Positions 34,014 through 43,930 of a stretch of DNA of 64,000 nt are shown here, one piece after another. The DNA comes from Bog-756 sp963812525 (lineage in GTDB: Bacteria > Actinomycetota > Acidimicrobiia > Acidimicrobiales > RAAP-2), in the NCBI GenBank assembly GCA_963812525.1, contig CAWEVL010000011.1, positions 868,001-932,000 on the forward strand, given 5' to 3'. The translations under genes and the position numbers were made by a program. The notes below the pieces were generated by a model that had not been told where the DNA came from, made no database searches, and saw only the letters and a program-made list of their open reading frames with translations. Each line of letters begins with the position of its first letter. The first letter of the stretch is position 1.

Positions 34014-34954
34014 CCACCCACCGCCGCGGTAGGGGCCGGCCCGGGGACGCCCCGGGGGGCCCGTCGGGCCGGCCCCGGTGCCCGGGCACCGAGCCGGTCG
34101 CCCAGGGCCCGGCCCGAAGCGGCCAGCACGTAGACCCCGAACCCGATGGTGGACACGTAGAAGCCCACCGGGTAGACGGAGTAGAAGGCCACCAGCAGCG
34201 ACACCCAGGTGACGGCCAGCGCCAGCACCACGGTGAGGGCCAGGCTGAGGGCGGGCCGGGCGGTGATCTGCTGGGCGGCGGCGGCCGGCATGACCAGCAG
34301 GGCGAAGACCAGCAGGGCCCCGGTGATCTGGCTGACCTCGGCGGCCGCGCAGCCGAGCAGCAGCAGGAACACCACCGACAGCCCCCGTACCGGTACGCCG
34401 CGGGCCCCGGCCACGTCGGCGTCGACGCTGGCAAACAGCAGCGGGCGGGCGATCAGGGCCAGCCCGACCAGGACCCCCACGGCCACCAGGGCCAGGGTGA
34501 CCACCTGGCCGTCGGAGATCCCGAGGAAGGTGCCGAAGAGCAGTCCGGTGAGGCTGTCGAGGAAGCCGCCGTACAGGCTCACGAACAGGACCCCGCAGGC
34601 CAGGGCGAAGGCCTGCACGGTGCCGATGACGGCCGACTCCTCGCTCCGGGCCCGACCCGAGGTGGAGCGGGGCACCATGGCGATGGCCAGGGCGGCCACG
34701 ATGCTCCCGGCGAAGTAGCCGGCGGTGGCGCTGATGCCGAGCCAGATGGCGCCGGCCGCGCCGGGGAACGACACCACGGCCAGGGTGTGTCCGGCGAAGC
34801 TCTGGCGCCGGAGCACCATGAACCACCCGATGGCCCCGGCGATGACGGCCACGATGGTCCCGGCCCGGAAGGCGTTGACCATGAAGTGGAGGGAGAGCAT
34901 CTGGTGGAGGTCGGCGCCGAGGTTCCAGCTCGCTCCCCCGCCGTTGGTCGCCAT
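34010..34954 (-). CDS. znuB: zinc/manganese ABC permease 1 (ABC-3 family)
   Basis: A 314-residue ABC-3 permease. ATG 34954 has GGAG upstream. Hallmarks are RRQSFAGHTLAVVSFPGAAGA (cited as QSFAGHTLAVVSF), LLFGTFLGISDGQVV, GARGVPVRGLSVVFLLLLG and SQITGALLVFALLVMPAAAA, the last being the conserved coupling region. It is a paralogue of the next gene, so the transporter probably has a heteromeric membrane part as in TroCD/MntCD. It moves divalent metal inward with the ATPase and binding protein encoded upstream. Confidence 0.88.
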   Translation of the reverse strand: MATNGGGASWNLGADLHQMLSLHFMVNAFRAGTIVAVIAGAIGWFMVLRRQSFAGHTLAVVSFPGAAGAIWLGISATAGYFAGSIVAALAIAMVPRSTSGRARSEESAVIGTVQAFALACGVLFVSLYGGFLDSLTGLLFGTFLGISDGQVVTLALVAVGVLVGLALIARPLLFASVDADVAGARGVPVRGLSVVFLLLLGCAAAEVSQITGALLVFALLVMPAAAAQQITARPALSLALTVVLALAVTWVSLLVAFYSVYPVGFYVSTIGFGVYVLAASGRALGDRLGARAPGPARRAPRGVPGPAPTAAVGG

Positions 34955-34965
34955 CGGTGCGCTCC

Positions 34966-35037
34966 GGACGGTCGGGACGGTCGGGACGGTCGGTACGGTC
35001 GGGACGGTCGGGACGGTCGGGACGGTCGGGACGGTCG
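34966..35037. repeat. 9-bp minisatellite, eight copies
   Basis: GGACGGTCG is repeated eight times head to tail (72 bp) with one variant copy (GTACGGTCG at 34993-35001). It fills most of the gap between the importer ATPase stop and the first permease start. Confidence 0.9.
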
Positions 35038-35044
35038 GTGGCCA

Positions 35045-35926
35045 TCAGTGCGGGTGCCCGGTGTGGCGGTCGGCGTGGTGGGCAGGCGCCTCCGGACTCC
35101 CCACCACCACCATCTGGCCGTCCGAGGTCCGCAGGACCTCGATGGGCGTCCCGTACAGGGTGGTCAGGGTCTCCGAGGTGATGACCACGTCGGGCGGCCC
35201 GCACACGGCACCGCCGCGGGCCACGTAGACGACACCGTCGAGGTACGGCACGATGGGGTTCACGTCGTGGGCCACGATCAGCACGGTGATGCCGAACTCG
35301 CTGGCTGATCTCGGAGATCAACGCAGCCACCGCGGCCTGGTTGGGGAGGTCGAGGCTGTCGAGGGGCTCGTCCAGCAGCAACATGCTGGGCCGCCGGACC
35401 AGGGCCTGGGCGATCAGGAGCCGCTGCTGCTCGCCGCCCGACATCTGCCCGATGGGCCGGTGGGCGTAGGACGAAGCCCCGACCAGGTCGATGACCTCGG
35501 CCACCCGTTGGCGCCGCTGCCGACCGCCGGCGAAGAGCGACGACCCACCGGGAACCGGGAGGCCCCAGCGGTCGCCATCGCTGCCCAACCGCACCACGTC
35601 GATGCCGCGGATCCGGAGGTTGGGGTCGAAGCTCCGGCGTTGGGGCAGGTAGCCGATCTCCCGACCGGAATGGCCCGGGGGCGGCCGAGCACGGTGACCC
35701 GGCCCTCCGACAGCGGCAACATGCCCAGCACCGCCTTGACGAGGGTCGACTTTCCGGCCCCGTTCGGCCCCAGGACGGCCACGAACTCGCCGGTTCCCAC
35801 CTCCAGGCTCACCCGCGACCAGACGGGGCGCCCACCCAGCCGCACCTCGGCCTCGGCGAAGACGATGGCGGGGTCCGGTGCTGCCGGTTCGGCGAAGTGA
35901 CCGGCGGGGTCCACGGGCTCAGCCAT
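35045..35926 (-). CDS. znuC: zinc/manganese ABC ATPase, two compensating frame breaks
   Basis: The ATPase of the metal importer, about 293 residues if repaired. Walker A GPNGAGKST lies in the first frame; a missing base in the G run near 35677-35681 shifts it before REIGYLPQRRSFDPN. The signature MSGGEQQR and Walker B LLLDEPLDSLD lie in the second frame, and a surplus base near 35305 precedes the H-loop segment LIVAHDVNP in the original frame. The two indels cancel. The C-terminus is His-rich (HHADRHTGHPH), possibly metal-binding. Its ATG 35926 overlaps the end of znuA by 8 bases. Confidence 0.82.
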
Positions 35927-36946
35927 GGGCACGGGCCAGCGCCGTCTCGATGCCGAGCAGCTGTCGGGTCTGCCACGCCTGGTAGGTGGTGTTGGCCGGC
36001 TGCAGGGTCTCGGTGATGGTGGCGAACGGGATGTGCTCGGCCTTCACCTCGTGCAGTTGCGCCTGGACATCGGGCGTGACGTTCTGGCTGTTGTAGACGT
36101 AGATCTTGATCTCGTGGTCCCGGATCTGGGAGTCGATGGTCTCCTTGTCGGCCACCGAGACGTCGGTACCCTCGCTGACGGCCTTCAGGAACGAGGGCGG
36201 TGTGATCAGGTCGAGGCCGAGCGAGGGGGCCAGCATGGCGAAGATCGACTCCGAGGCCCCGACCCGCGTGCCGCGGTACTTGGCCTTGATGGCCTCGACG
36301 GCGTCGTCGTAGGGCGCCAGTGCGACGGTCTCGAAGTGCCGGCGTCGCGCCGCGAAGTACGCCCCGTCCTTCGGATCGAGCCGCTGGAGGTCGGAGGTCA
36401 TCTGTCCGATCACCTCCCGCACATCGTCGGGGTCGTACCACCGATGGGGGTTGGACCCGTCGGCCAGGCCGAGCCGAGAACCCACGTCCAACCTGACGAT
36501 GGCCCCGCCGTCGGCCGACAGCAGCCTGTCGACCCAGGGGTCGTAGCCGATCCCGTTCTCGACGACCATCTGGGAGCCGGCCAGGACGCGGGCGTCGGCT
36601 GCGGTGGGCTCGTACGAGTGTGGATCCGTGTTGGGATTGGTGATGAGACTCACCACGTGGGCATGGGTGCCCCCGAGCTGGCTGGCGATGCTGCCCCAGA
36701 AGTTCTCGGCCGCCACCACCTGGACGACCCGAGCGGGGGCCGACCCGGAGGAGCCCGGGAGGCCGAGGAGGCCGAGGAGGCCGACGTGGGGTCCGGGCCG
36801 GAGCAGGCCGCCGTCACGAGGGCGGACGCCAGCAGTACGCCCACCACCGGCCACCATCGGGGTGGGGCCGGGCGGGGACGGCGACGCTGGGCGCACGGGC
36901 CATGTGGTCGGATGGGGGACAACAGCAGGCCTTCGGTCGACGGCAC
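35919..36946 (-). CDS. znuA: zinc/manganese-binding lipoprotein, frameshifted near N-terminus
   Basis: A cluster A-I metal-binding protein. The signal and lipobox (VVGVLLASALVTAAC) lie in one frame from GTG 36946, preceded by GGAGAGG. The mature domain (VVAAENFWGSIASQL, TDPHSYEPT, NPHRWYDPDD, GASESIFAML, YNSQNVTPD) is in the next frame. The switch falls within a GAGGCC-repeat linker near 36755-36790, so the exact base is not clear. Metal ligands appear to include His in DPHSYEP and NPHRW. There is no long His-rich loop, so manganese is as possible as zinc. Confidence 0.8.
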
Positions 36947-36971
36947 CCACGGTGGCGGTGCCTCTCCGGCC

Positions 36972-36977
36972 AGCGTA
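36972..36977 (-). promoter_or_regulatory. -10 box (TACGCT) of the metal importer operon
   Basis: On the minus strand TACGCT lies about 25 bases upstream of znuA GTG 36946, immediately downstream of the palindromic operator. Confidence 0.5.
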
Positions 36978-36997
36978 AACGAGAATGGTTCTCATTA
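36978..36997 (-). promoter_or_regulatory. Fur/Zur-type operator upstream of znuA
   Basis: The palindrome GAGAATGGTTCTC (36981-36993), within an AT-rich patch in otherwise GC-rich DNA, resembles Zur/Fur boxes. It sits where the -35 region and spacer should be, just upstream of the -10 box, so a bound repressor would block transcription. The regulator encoded at the end of the same cluster is the obvious candidate. Confidence 0.65.
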
Positions 36998-37018
36998 CAA
37001 CACGGCGTTGCGGTGGCG

Positions 37019-37891
37019 TCAGGCCCGCAGTTCCACCCCCGCCTCCCAGACCTGCCGGGCCGTGGCCACGTCCTCGGCCCGGGGCCCGTCCCCCTTGCCC
37101 GGCACCTCCAGGATGGCCGGGAGACCCTGCAGGTCGGGATGGCCCAGCAGCGCGGCCAGCCCCTCCGAGCCGATGGTCCCGTCGCCGATGTTCTCGTGGC
37201 GGTCCCGGTTGGCGCCGAAGGCCACCTTGGAGTCGTTGAGGTGGAGGCACTGGAGTCGGTCCAGGCCCACCGTGTCCCCCACCAGCGCCACCAGGTCGTC
37301 GGCCTCCTCGACGGTGGCGAAGGGCACCCCGGAGGCCCAGAGGTGCTGGGTGTCGAGGCACACACCCAGTCGCTCGTCGTCGCCCGCCGTCTCGATGACC
37401 ACGGCCAGCTCCTCGAACGAGCGCCCGACCGTGTCCCCCGCCCCGGCCGCATTCTCGAGGAGGATCGGGCAGGGGTCCCCGTTGACCTCCACCGAGTCGA
37501 GCGCCTCGCTCAGTGCCTCGACGATCCCCGGCAGGGCGGTCTGGAACCCGCTGCCCCGGTGGCTCCCGATGTGCAGGACCAGTCCGTCCGAGCCCATGCC
37601 CTCGGCCGTGGCCAGGTTGGCGTTGAGGCAGGTCCGCGACTTCGCCGTCAGCGCCGCATCCGGACTGGCCAGGTTGATCAGGTAGGTGGCATGGCAGAAC
37701 GTGGACCTGACCGTGGGGTGGTCGGCCTGGGCCTCCCGGTAGCCGGCCAGCACCTCGGGGCCGTACTGGGACGGCTTCCACATGCGGGGGCTCTGGGTGA
37801 AGATCTGGACGACCTCGGCTCCGATCTCGTCACCGTGCTGCAGGGCCGGTACCAGGCCCTTGCCCGCCCGTACGTGGGCTCCGATGCGCAT
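37019..37891 (-). CDS. nfo: endonuclease IV (AP endonuclease)
   Basis: A 290-residue endonuclease IV with the TIM-barrel zinc ligands in family motifs: RIGAHVRAGKGL, VLHIGSHRGSG, ILLENAAGAGDTVG, CLDTQHLWASGV, LHLNDSKVAFGANRDRHENIGDG and the closing AILEVPGK. It cleaves DNA at abasic sites in base-excision repair. ATG 37891 is preceded at 6 bases by TACGGT (37898-37903), a leaderless start. Confidence 0.94.
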   Translation of the reverse strand: MRIGAHVRAGKGLVPALQHGDEIGAEVVQIFTQSPRMWKPSQYGPEVLAGYREAQADHPTVRSTFCHATYLINLASPDAALTAKSRTCLNANLATAEGMGSDGLVLHIGSHRGSGFQTALPGIVEALSEALDSVEVNGDPCPILLENAAGAGDTVGRSFEELAVVIETAGDDERLGVCLDTQHLWASGVPFATVEEADDLVALVGDTVGLDRLQCLHLNDSKVAFGANRDRHENIGDGTIGSEGLAALLGHPDLQGLPAILEVPGKGDGPRAEDVATARQVWEAGVELRA

Positions 37892-38050
37892 GCCCGCACC
37901 GTAGTCGAGGCCGATTCGGGGGCCCTTCGACCCCGCCGCCCGGACCGGGTCGGCCCCCGTCGGGACCCGCCGCGCCGCCGGGGGTCGGCGGCCGCCGAGG
38001 CCGGCCGGGACCGGTCTGATACACCCGCCTGGTTCACTGTCCCCGTGGCA

Positions 38051-39427
38051 ATGATCGCCCCCGAGACCGACCGGCCCGACCGTCCCGATGAGCCCGACCG
38101 CCCCGGCCGGCCCGGGGCCGCCGAGGCCTCCGACTACGCCCGGGCCGAGGCGGCCGCTGCGGTCCTGGCCGGCATCGTGGCCTCGCTCGAGTCCGAGCGC
38201 TACTCGGGGGAGGACTCGGTCGAGTGGGTCCGCCTGTTCACCCGGGTCGAGCGGTGCGGGGTGGCCGGCAAGACCCTGGCCGCCCGGCGGGTGGAGGAGT
38301 CCCACCTCCACCGGCGGAGCGGCCACCGGTCGGCGGCCGAGTACCTGGCCGCCGAGACCGGGGACTCGGTGGGCGAGACGAAGGACCTCATCCGGCTGGG
38401 GGAGCAGCTGGGCGACCAGCCCGAGCTGGCCGGGGCCTTCTGCGACGGGTCGGTCTCCCGCCGACGGGCCGCCCAGGTGTCCGACGCGGTACGGGTGAAC
38501 CCGGGCAAGGAGGCCGAGCTGGTGGAGGGGGCCAAGCGGGACACCGACGCCCAGCTGCGGGAGCGGTGCCAGCGGGCCAAGGCCCAGGGGCGCACCCCCG
38601 CCGAGGAGGCCCGCCACTACCGGCGGCTGCACCGGAACCGGCGGTGCTTCACCGGCACCGACACCGACGGGGCCTTCTCCTTGCGGGCCGTGCTCACCCC
38701 CGACGTCGGGGCCCGGGTGCTGGTGGCCCTGGAGGCCCAGGCCGAGCGGTACTTCGAGCAGGCCCGGAGGTCGGGGGAGCACGAGGGGGCCGACGCCTAC
38801 CGGGCCGACGCCCTGGTGGCCCTGGTCACCGGCCGGGGGGTCCTCGGCCCCGGGGGCGACGAGGCCGGCCCCACCCCCGGGCGCCCCCCCGACCCCCGGG
38901 CCCAGCTGTTCATCCGGGCCGACCTCACCGCCCTGCGCCGGGGCCACGTGGTGGGCGACGAGCTCTGCGAGATCCCCGGGGTGGGACCGGTCCCGGTCGA
39001 GGCGGCGGTGGCCCACCTGGGTGCGGCCCTCACCCGCCTGGTGGTCACCGACGGGGTGGACGTCACCACCGTCTACTCGCCGGGCCGCCACCTTCCGCGG
39101 GCGGTGCGGGCCGCCCTGCTGGAACGGGACTCGAGGTGCGTGGTCCCGGGGTGCGACGCCCGGCTGGGCCTCGAGAACGACCACTGGGTCACCGACTTCG
39201 CCCAGGGCGGCCCCACCACCCTGGCCAATCTGGCCAGGCTCTGCCACCGCCACCACCAGCAACGCACCCACCAGGGGTTCCAGCTCCTCGGCGGACCGGG
39301 GAACTGGCGGTGGATCACCCCGGAGACCCCCATCGTCCCCAAACGGTCCCGAGCCAGGCGCCGGGCCCGTGGCCCGGCCCCGCCCACCCCGGGCACCAGC
39401 CCACCGCGGTCCGGTCAGAAGGAGTGA
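38051..39427 (+). CDS. DUF222 / HNH endonuclease-domain protein
   Basis: A 458-residue protein typical of the abundant actinobacterial DUF222-HNH (13E12-repeat) family. A Pro/Asp-rich start (DRPDRPDEPDRPGRPG) leads into the DUF222 region with SVGETKDLIRLGEQL and GSVSRRRAAQVSDAV; the C-terminus carries the HNH nuclease with SRCVVPGCDARLGLENDHW, LARLCHRHHQQRTHQGF. Biological role unknown; such proteins are often multicopy. GTG 38045 is an alternative start. Confidence 0.85.
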   Translation: MIAPETDRPDRPDEPDRPGRPGAAEASDYARAEAAAAVLAGIVASLESERYSGEDSVEWVRLFTRVERCGVAGKTLAARRVEESHLHRRSGHRSAAEYLAAETGDSVGETKDLIRLGEQLGDQPELAGAFCDGSVSRRRAAQVSDAVRVNPGKEAELVEGAKRDTDAQLRERCQRAKAQGRTPAEEARHYRRLHRNRRCFTGTDTDGAFSLRAVLTPDVGARVLVALEAQAERYFEQARRSGEHEGADAYRADALVALVTGRGVLGPGGDEAGPTPGRPPDPRAQLFIRADLTALRRGHVVGDELCEIPGVGPVPVEAAVAHLGAALTRLVVTDGVDVTTVYSPGRHLPRAVRAALLERDSRCVVPGCDARLGLENDHWVTDFAQGGPTTLANLARLCHRHHQQRTHQGFQLLGGPGNWRWITPETPIVPKRSRARRRARGPAPPTPGTSPPRSGQKE

Positions 39428-39517
39428 GGCGCGGCGGCGCGACGAACCGGCGCGGCGTGCCGGAGCGACGAACCGGAGTGACCAGCCGGCGCGGCGGGCA
39501 GTCGGATCTGCGCGTCA

Positions 39518-40485
39518 CTACACCTGGCGGACGGTTGTGCCGGTGCCGGCCAACGCCTCGCCCACGCGGGTCACGTCCTCGGGTGAAGTGCCCGAGTCGA
39601 AGGGAACGAGGCATCCGTCGACGCCGGCACCGAACAGCTGGTGGACCGACTCCACCACCCGGACCACCTCGACCGGCGCACGGGAGCCCAGGGATCCGAG
39701 GGCGCCCACCTGCTCTCCCACCCCGACCAACTGGAGCGCCGCCGGCCGCACCGCCGTCGCCCCGGCACCGGTGGGCGCCGCGCCTCGTACCTCGGCGATC
39801 ATGGCGCCGACATCGCCGGGACCTTCCCGGATGATCACCGCGTCAGCCACGACGGCCAGCGCGGCCAGCGAGGCCGCCGGCAGTCCGGCGGGACCGGTCC
39901 GACGCGGAGTCACGATCACCACCGGGACCCCTGCCTCCTGCACCGGCCTCGGGTGGTTGTAGGCCGCGGTGATCGCGTAGTCGGTACCCAAGAACGTCGG
40001 GGACTCGTCGTCGAGCATCGCTCGGCCGACCTGTACCGCCTCGGCCACCCGCCACTCCCGCTCGGCGGGCCCGGCGCCCTCCCTCTGGTGATCGCCCCCG
40101 CCGTCCGCCCGCCCCTCCTCCTCCATCCCGAAGGTGAGGATCCCCCGCCCCTGGGAGATCACGTCGATCCCGGTCACGATCTTCGTCACCATCGACGGCG
40201 GTCGGCGATCGGACCCCAGGGGGATCGCCCCGAGACGAACGGTGCGGGTCCGCACGGCCAAGGCCCCGAGCACCGAATAGGCCTCGAGGGACGAGTGGTT
40301 GGCCGCGCCCCCGCCCCGGGAGCCACCTCGTCGGTCACCCAGAACGAGTCGAACCCGGCTCCTTCGGCGGCCTCGGCCACGGCGCAGATCCACTCCAGTG
40401 GCCGGCTCCCGTCGGGGGGCACGAGTGGGCCGGTCATCCAGCAACCCAGTCGGGTCACGGGTCGCGGGGCCTGGGCTGGATCCAC
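39518..40485 (-). CDS. LLM-class oxidoreductase, frameshifted
   Basis: GTG 40485 (TACCCT 7 bases upstream, 40493-40498) opens a luciferase-like protein: RLGCWMTGPLVPP, EGAGFDSFWVTDEV. At a GC-run near 40311-40320 one G appears to be missing, and homology continues in the next frame with AANHSSLEAYSVLGAL, VRLGAIPLGSD, GRGILTFGMEEE, to TGTTVRQV at 39520. Repaired length is about 322 residues. The cofactor (F420 or FMN) and substrate are unknown. Confidence 0.72.
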
Positions 40486-40648
40486 GCCCGTCAGGGTACC
40501 GTTCCGGCCGCGCCGGACCCTCAAGTCCGGCCTCCGGTCGGTCGATGACTCAACGGTGGGACCAGGACCAACCGACGCGGCCGGAGGCCGGACGACACCG
40601 TGGCACCGATCGGCGGTCCCACGCCGCGCTACCCACCCCGCTCGGACG

Positions 40649-41332
40649 GTGTGGACCCGCCGACCTGGCCGCCGGCCGGCGCCGCCGCGAGCGTCGGTCA
40701 CCACGGATGCCGGGTTCTCCATGATCCTCACCCTGCTGAGCCTGGTGGCCGTGGCGTTGCTCTCCCTGGTCCTGCTGAGCACGACCTTCCACTCGGGCGA
40801 CGACTCGAGCACCAACCTGTCCCACGCCCCGGGAGTGGCCCAGGCCGACGACCTGGTGGCCCAGCAGGCCCTGTCCACCGCCCTGACCTCGGTCGGCACC
40901 GCCGCGGCCAACGCCGGCGGCTACGGCGCGCTCGACGTGGCCACGCTGTCGGCCTCCGACCCGACCGTCTCCTACGTCGCCGGTCCCACCACCAGTGCAT
41001 CGACGGTGAGCATCGCGGTGACCGGTGGGGCGTCCGGCGGCTCGGCCGGCGCCGGGGTGCCCGGCGGGGCCATCGGCGCAGCCATCAACGGCGCCAGCGG
41101 CGGTAGTGATGAAAGTGGTGGCAGCGCCGGGAGCGGCACCGTCACCTTGGCGGCGCGGTCCTCCGACGGGACGTGCTGGCTGGTGTGGAAGGGTGACGGT
41201 ACCGCCACCTGGTACGGCGCCCAGACCGGCCTGGGCAGCTGCACCGCCCCGGCACTGACCTCGGCGCCCGACGCCGGAACGGTGACCTCGTCCAGCATCG
41301 GGTGGCAGCCGGGAAGCTTCCCTCCCGGCTGA
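40649..41332 (+). CDS. type IV pilin-like protein
   Basis: About 227 residues from GTG 40649. A short basic leader (RRPGRRPAPPRASVTTDAG) is followed by the hydrophobic helix FSMILTLLSLVAVALLSLVL, a prepilin-like N-terminus cut after Gly; the usual Glu at mature position 5 is absent, as in some minor pilins. The rest matches the layout of actinobacterial pilins: QQALSTALTSVGTAAANAGGY, YVAGPTTSASTVSIAV, a Gly/Ser-rich insert, and a disulfide-type pair in GTCWLVWKGDG and GLGSC. It converges with dprA. The start codon is uncertain. Confidence 0.62.
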   Translation: MWTRRPGRRPAPPRASVTTDAGFSMILTLLSLVAVALLSLVLLSTTFHSGDDSSTNLSHAPGVAQADDLVAQQALSTALTSVGTAAANAGGYGALDVATLSASDPTVSYVAGPTTSASTVSIAVTGGASGGSAGAGVPGGAIGAAINGASGGSDESGGSAGSGTVTLAARSSDGTCWLVWKGDGTATWYGAQTGLGSCTAPALTSAPDAGTVTSSSIGWQPGSFPPG

Positions 41333-41422
41333 CGCTAGCCCCCGGTCCGCCACCTTCCACGAGCAGCCGGCCTTCCGCCACCATCCGGCACCGGCGCCCG
41401 GCCGCCCCGCTCGGTCGCACGG

Positions 41423-42355
41423 TCACGGCCCGCCGATCGGAACCCACGGCTCCATCGGTTGTCCCCTCCCCAGCCGGGCCAGCAACACGGCCACCAGCAC
41501 ATCGGTGGCATCCCGGACCGGTGTGCACCCGTCGACGATCAGCTGGTTGGTGCCGTCCGACGCCCGGGACCGGACCGAGCCGGGAACGGCACACACCGGA
41601 ATGGACCGTCGGGAGGCCGCATCGACCATCATTTCGGTGCCGTCCCGGTGGCGGCTCTCCACGACGACCACCACGTCGGCCAGTCCGGCGATGATCCGGC
41701 GGGTGGCCGGGAACAGGCGGGGGTGGAGCGGCGTCCCCAGGGCCACTTCGGAGAACACCGGACCCGTGGTCACGACCTCGTCCCACAGTGGCTGACGCGG
41801 CGTGGCCGACGGCCGGTCCAGCCCGGTGGCGACGACGGCAGCCGGAGGAGTCGCGGGGCGTCCGGCGCACCGGAGCGCGCCGACGTGGGCGGACGCCTCG
41901 ATACCCACGGCCAATCCCGACACCACCACCACGCCCGCGGCGGCCAGGTCGGACGCCAGCTCGGACGCCACCCCCTGACCGTACGGCGTGGGCGATCGGG
42001 TCCCGACCACCGCGACCCGGTGCCGACCCTCGACCACCGAGGGGTCGCCCAGGGCGAACAGGACGGCGGGGGGACATGGATCCTCGGCCAGTGCCGACGG
42101 ATAGCCCGGCGAACCCCGGAGCAGGACCGACACGCCGGCCCGGCGGTAGCGCTCGCCCACCTCGTCCACGTGCGTGGCCTGGGCGGAACGGGTGAACCGG
42201 CGGCGTGGGTCCGCCGCATGGGTCCCGGACCTCACGGCCTCCCAGGCCTCGGTCGGGGGCATCCCATCGAGCAGTCGGGCCAGACGGACCGGGTGCATCC
42301 CCGGGAGGCCGGCCAGCGCGGCGGCGTGCGCGGCGGCCGACCCCGGTCCGCTCAT
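41423..42355 (-). CDS. dprA: DNA-processing protein A
   Basis: A 310-residue DprA. The Rossmann-like core has VAVVGTRSPTPYGQGVA, VVVSGLAVGIEASAHVGAL, FPATRRIIAGLADVVVVVES, GTEMMVDAA and VPGSVRSRASDGTNQLI. DprA loads RecA on incoming single-stranded DNA during transformation. ATG 42355 overlaps the comM stop (ATGA). The long 918-codon frame in which it sits also includes part of comM, but only because of a frameshift there. Confidence 0.92.
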   Translation of the reverse strand: MSGPGSAAAHAAALAGLPGMHPVRLARLLDGMPPTEAWEAVRSGTHAADPRRRFTRSAQATHVDEVGERYRRAGVSVLLRGSPGYPSALAEDPCPPAVLFALGDPSVVEGRHRVAVVGTRSPTPYGQGVASELASDLAAAGVVVVSGLAVGIEASAHVGALRCAGRPATPPAAVVATGLDRPSATPRQPLWDEVVTTGPVFSEVALGTPLHPRLFPATRRIIAGLADVVVVVESRHRDGTEMMVDAASRRSIPVCAVPGSVRSRASDGTNQLIVDGCTPVRDATDVLVAVLLARLGRGQPMEPWVPIGGP

Positions 42356-43930
42356 CCCCCGCCACCCCCCAGCAAGAGCTCTCGCTGGCATCGCAGGACG
42401 AGGGCCTCGCGCACGTGGGACTCCTGGACCACGACCCCGGCCCCCTGCAGGTCGGCCACGGTCCGGGCCAGCCGCTGCACCCGGTGGAGGCCGCGGGCGC
42501 TCAGGGCACCCGAGCGGAGCTTCCGCTCGACCAGGGCGGCCGCCGGGGCACTCATCGGGGCCAGGTCGGCCAGCGCGGGCGTCGGGAGTTGCGCATTCGT
42601 GCCGACCCCGCGCTCGGCGGCCCGTCGGCGGGCCTCCGCCACCCGCGCCGACACCGCCGAGGACGGCTCCCCTCCCGTCGGTGCCAGCAGCTCGTCGGAC
42701 TCGGGCCGGTCCACTCGCACGGTGATGTCGAACCGGTCGAGCAGGGGGCCGGAGAGGCGCCGGGCGTAGCGCTCCCGTGACAGCGCACTGCACCGGCAAC
42801 GACCAGGGACCGCCCCTTCGCCGCACGGGCAGGGGTTCATGGCGCCGACCAGGATGAACCGGGCCGGGAACGAGGTCGAGCCCCGGGCCCGGCTCACCCG
42901 CACCTCGCCCTCCTCGAGGGGCTGGCGCAGGGCATCGAGCACGGGGGCCGGGAACTCCCCCATCTCGTCGAGGAACAGCACGCCACCGTGGGCCAGGCTG
43001 ATCTCGCCCGGGCGCATCCAGCTCGTCCCGCCACCGATCATGGCCGCCGAGGAGACCCCGTGGTGCGGGGCGCGGGAACGGAGGGTGCTCGATGAGGCCG
43101 GCGGGCGGCAACGGCAGACCGGCCACCGAGTGGATGCGCGTCACCTCCAAGGCCATCGACCGCGAGAGGTCGGGCAGCAGCCCGGGGAGCCGGGCCGCCA
43201 ACATGGACTTGCCCGAGCCCGGTGGACCCACCAACAGGAGATGGTGGCCCCCGGCCGCCGCCACCTCGAGTGCTCGCCGGGCGAACCGCTGCCCGCGTAC
43301 ATCGGCCAGGTCGGGAGCCCGCTCGAGCCCCGTCCGCCCCCACCGGCCGCCGTCCTCCCGGCGGTCCGTCCGGGGGCCGTCGATCCCCCTGGGTTCCCTT
43401 CGGCGACGGGAGGCCACCCCCCACTGCTCCTGATGCGACAGCCCCGCCACCAGTCCGGCCAAGGTGGCGGACGTCAAGAGGTCGGTCCCACCGGCCAGGC
43501 GGGCCTCGTCGGCGCTCTCCGTGGGAACGACCAGTCGGAACCGGCGCAGCGAATCGGCCAGCGCCACCATGCCGGGGACCCCCCGCATGGATCCGTCCAG
43601 GCCCAGCTCGCCGACGAAGGCCAGCCCCTCGACCAGGGCGGGGTCGACCACCTCCGAGGCCACCAGCACCCCGACGGCGATGGGCAGGTCGAGTCCGGCG
43701 CCCCCCTTGCGCATGCCGGACGGCGCCAGGTTGACCGTGACCCGGCGGAGCGGCCACGACAGGCCGCTGGACAGCAGTGCCGCCCGGACCCGGTCGCGGG
43801 ACTCGCGCACCGCCGTGTCCGGCAGTCCGACCACGGTGAAGCCGGGAAGCCCGTTGGACACGTGGACCTCGACGGAGACCGGCTTGCCGTCGACGCCGAC
43901 GAGCACGGCAGAGGGAATGGAGGCGATCAC
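42352..43930 (-). CDS. comM: ComM/YifB-family Mg-chelatase-like AAA+ ATPase, frameshifted
   Basis: GTG 43930 opens ASIPSAVLVGVDGKPV, followed by the LonC-like domain (VGLPDTAVRESRDRVRAA) and the AAA+ part with Walker A GPPGSGKSM. Near 43072-43078 one surplus C breaks the frame; the next frame resumes with MIGGGTSWMRPGEISLAH, Walker B GVLFLDEMGEF and a zinc-like NPCPCGEG...CRC segment. Repaired it is about 525 residues. ComM is a hexameric helicase promoting branch migration in transformation. It is coupled to dprA and part of a conserved actinobacterial gene order. Confidence 0.88.
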
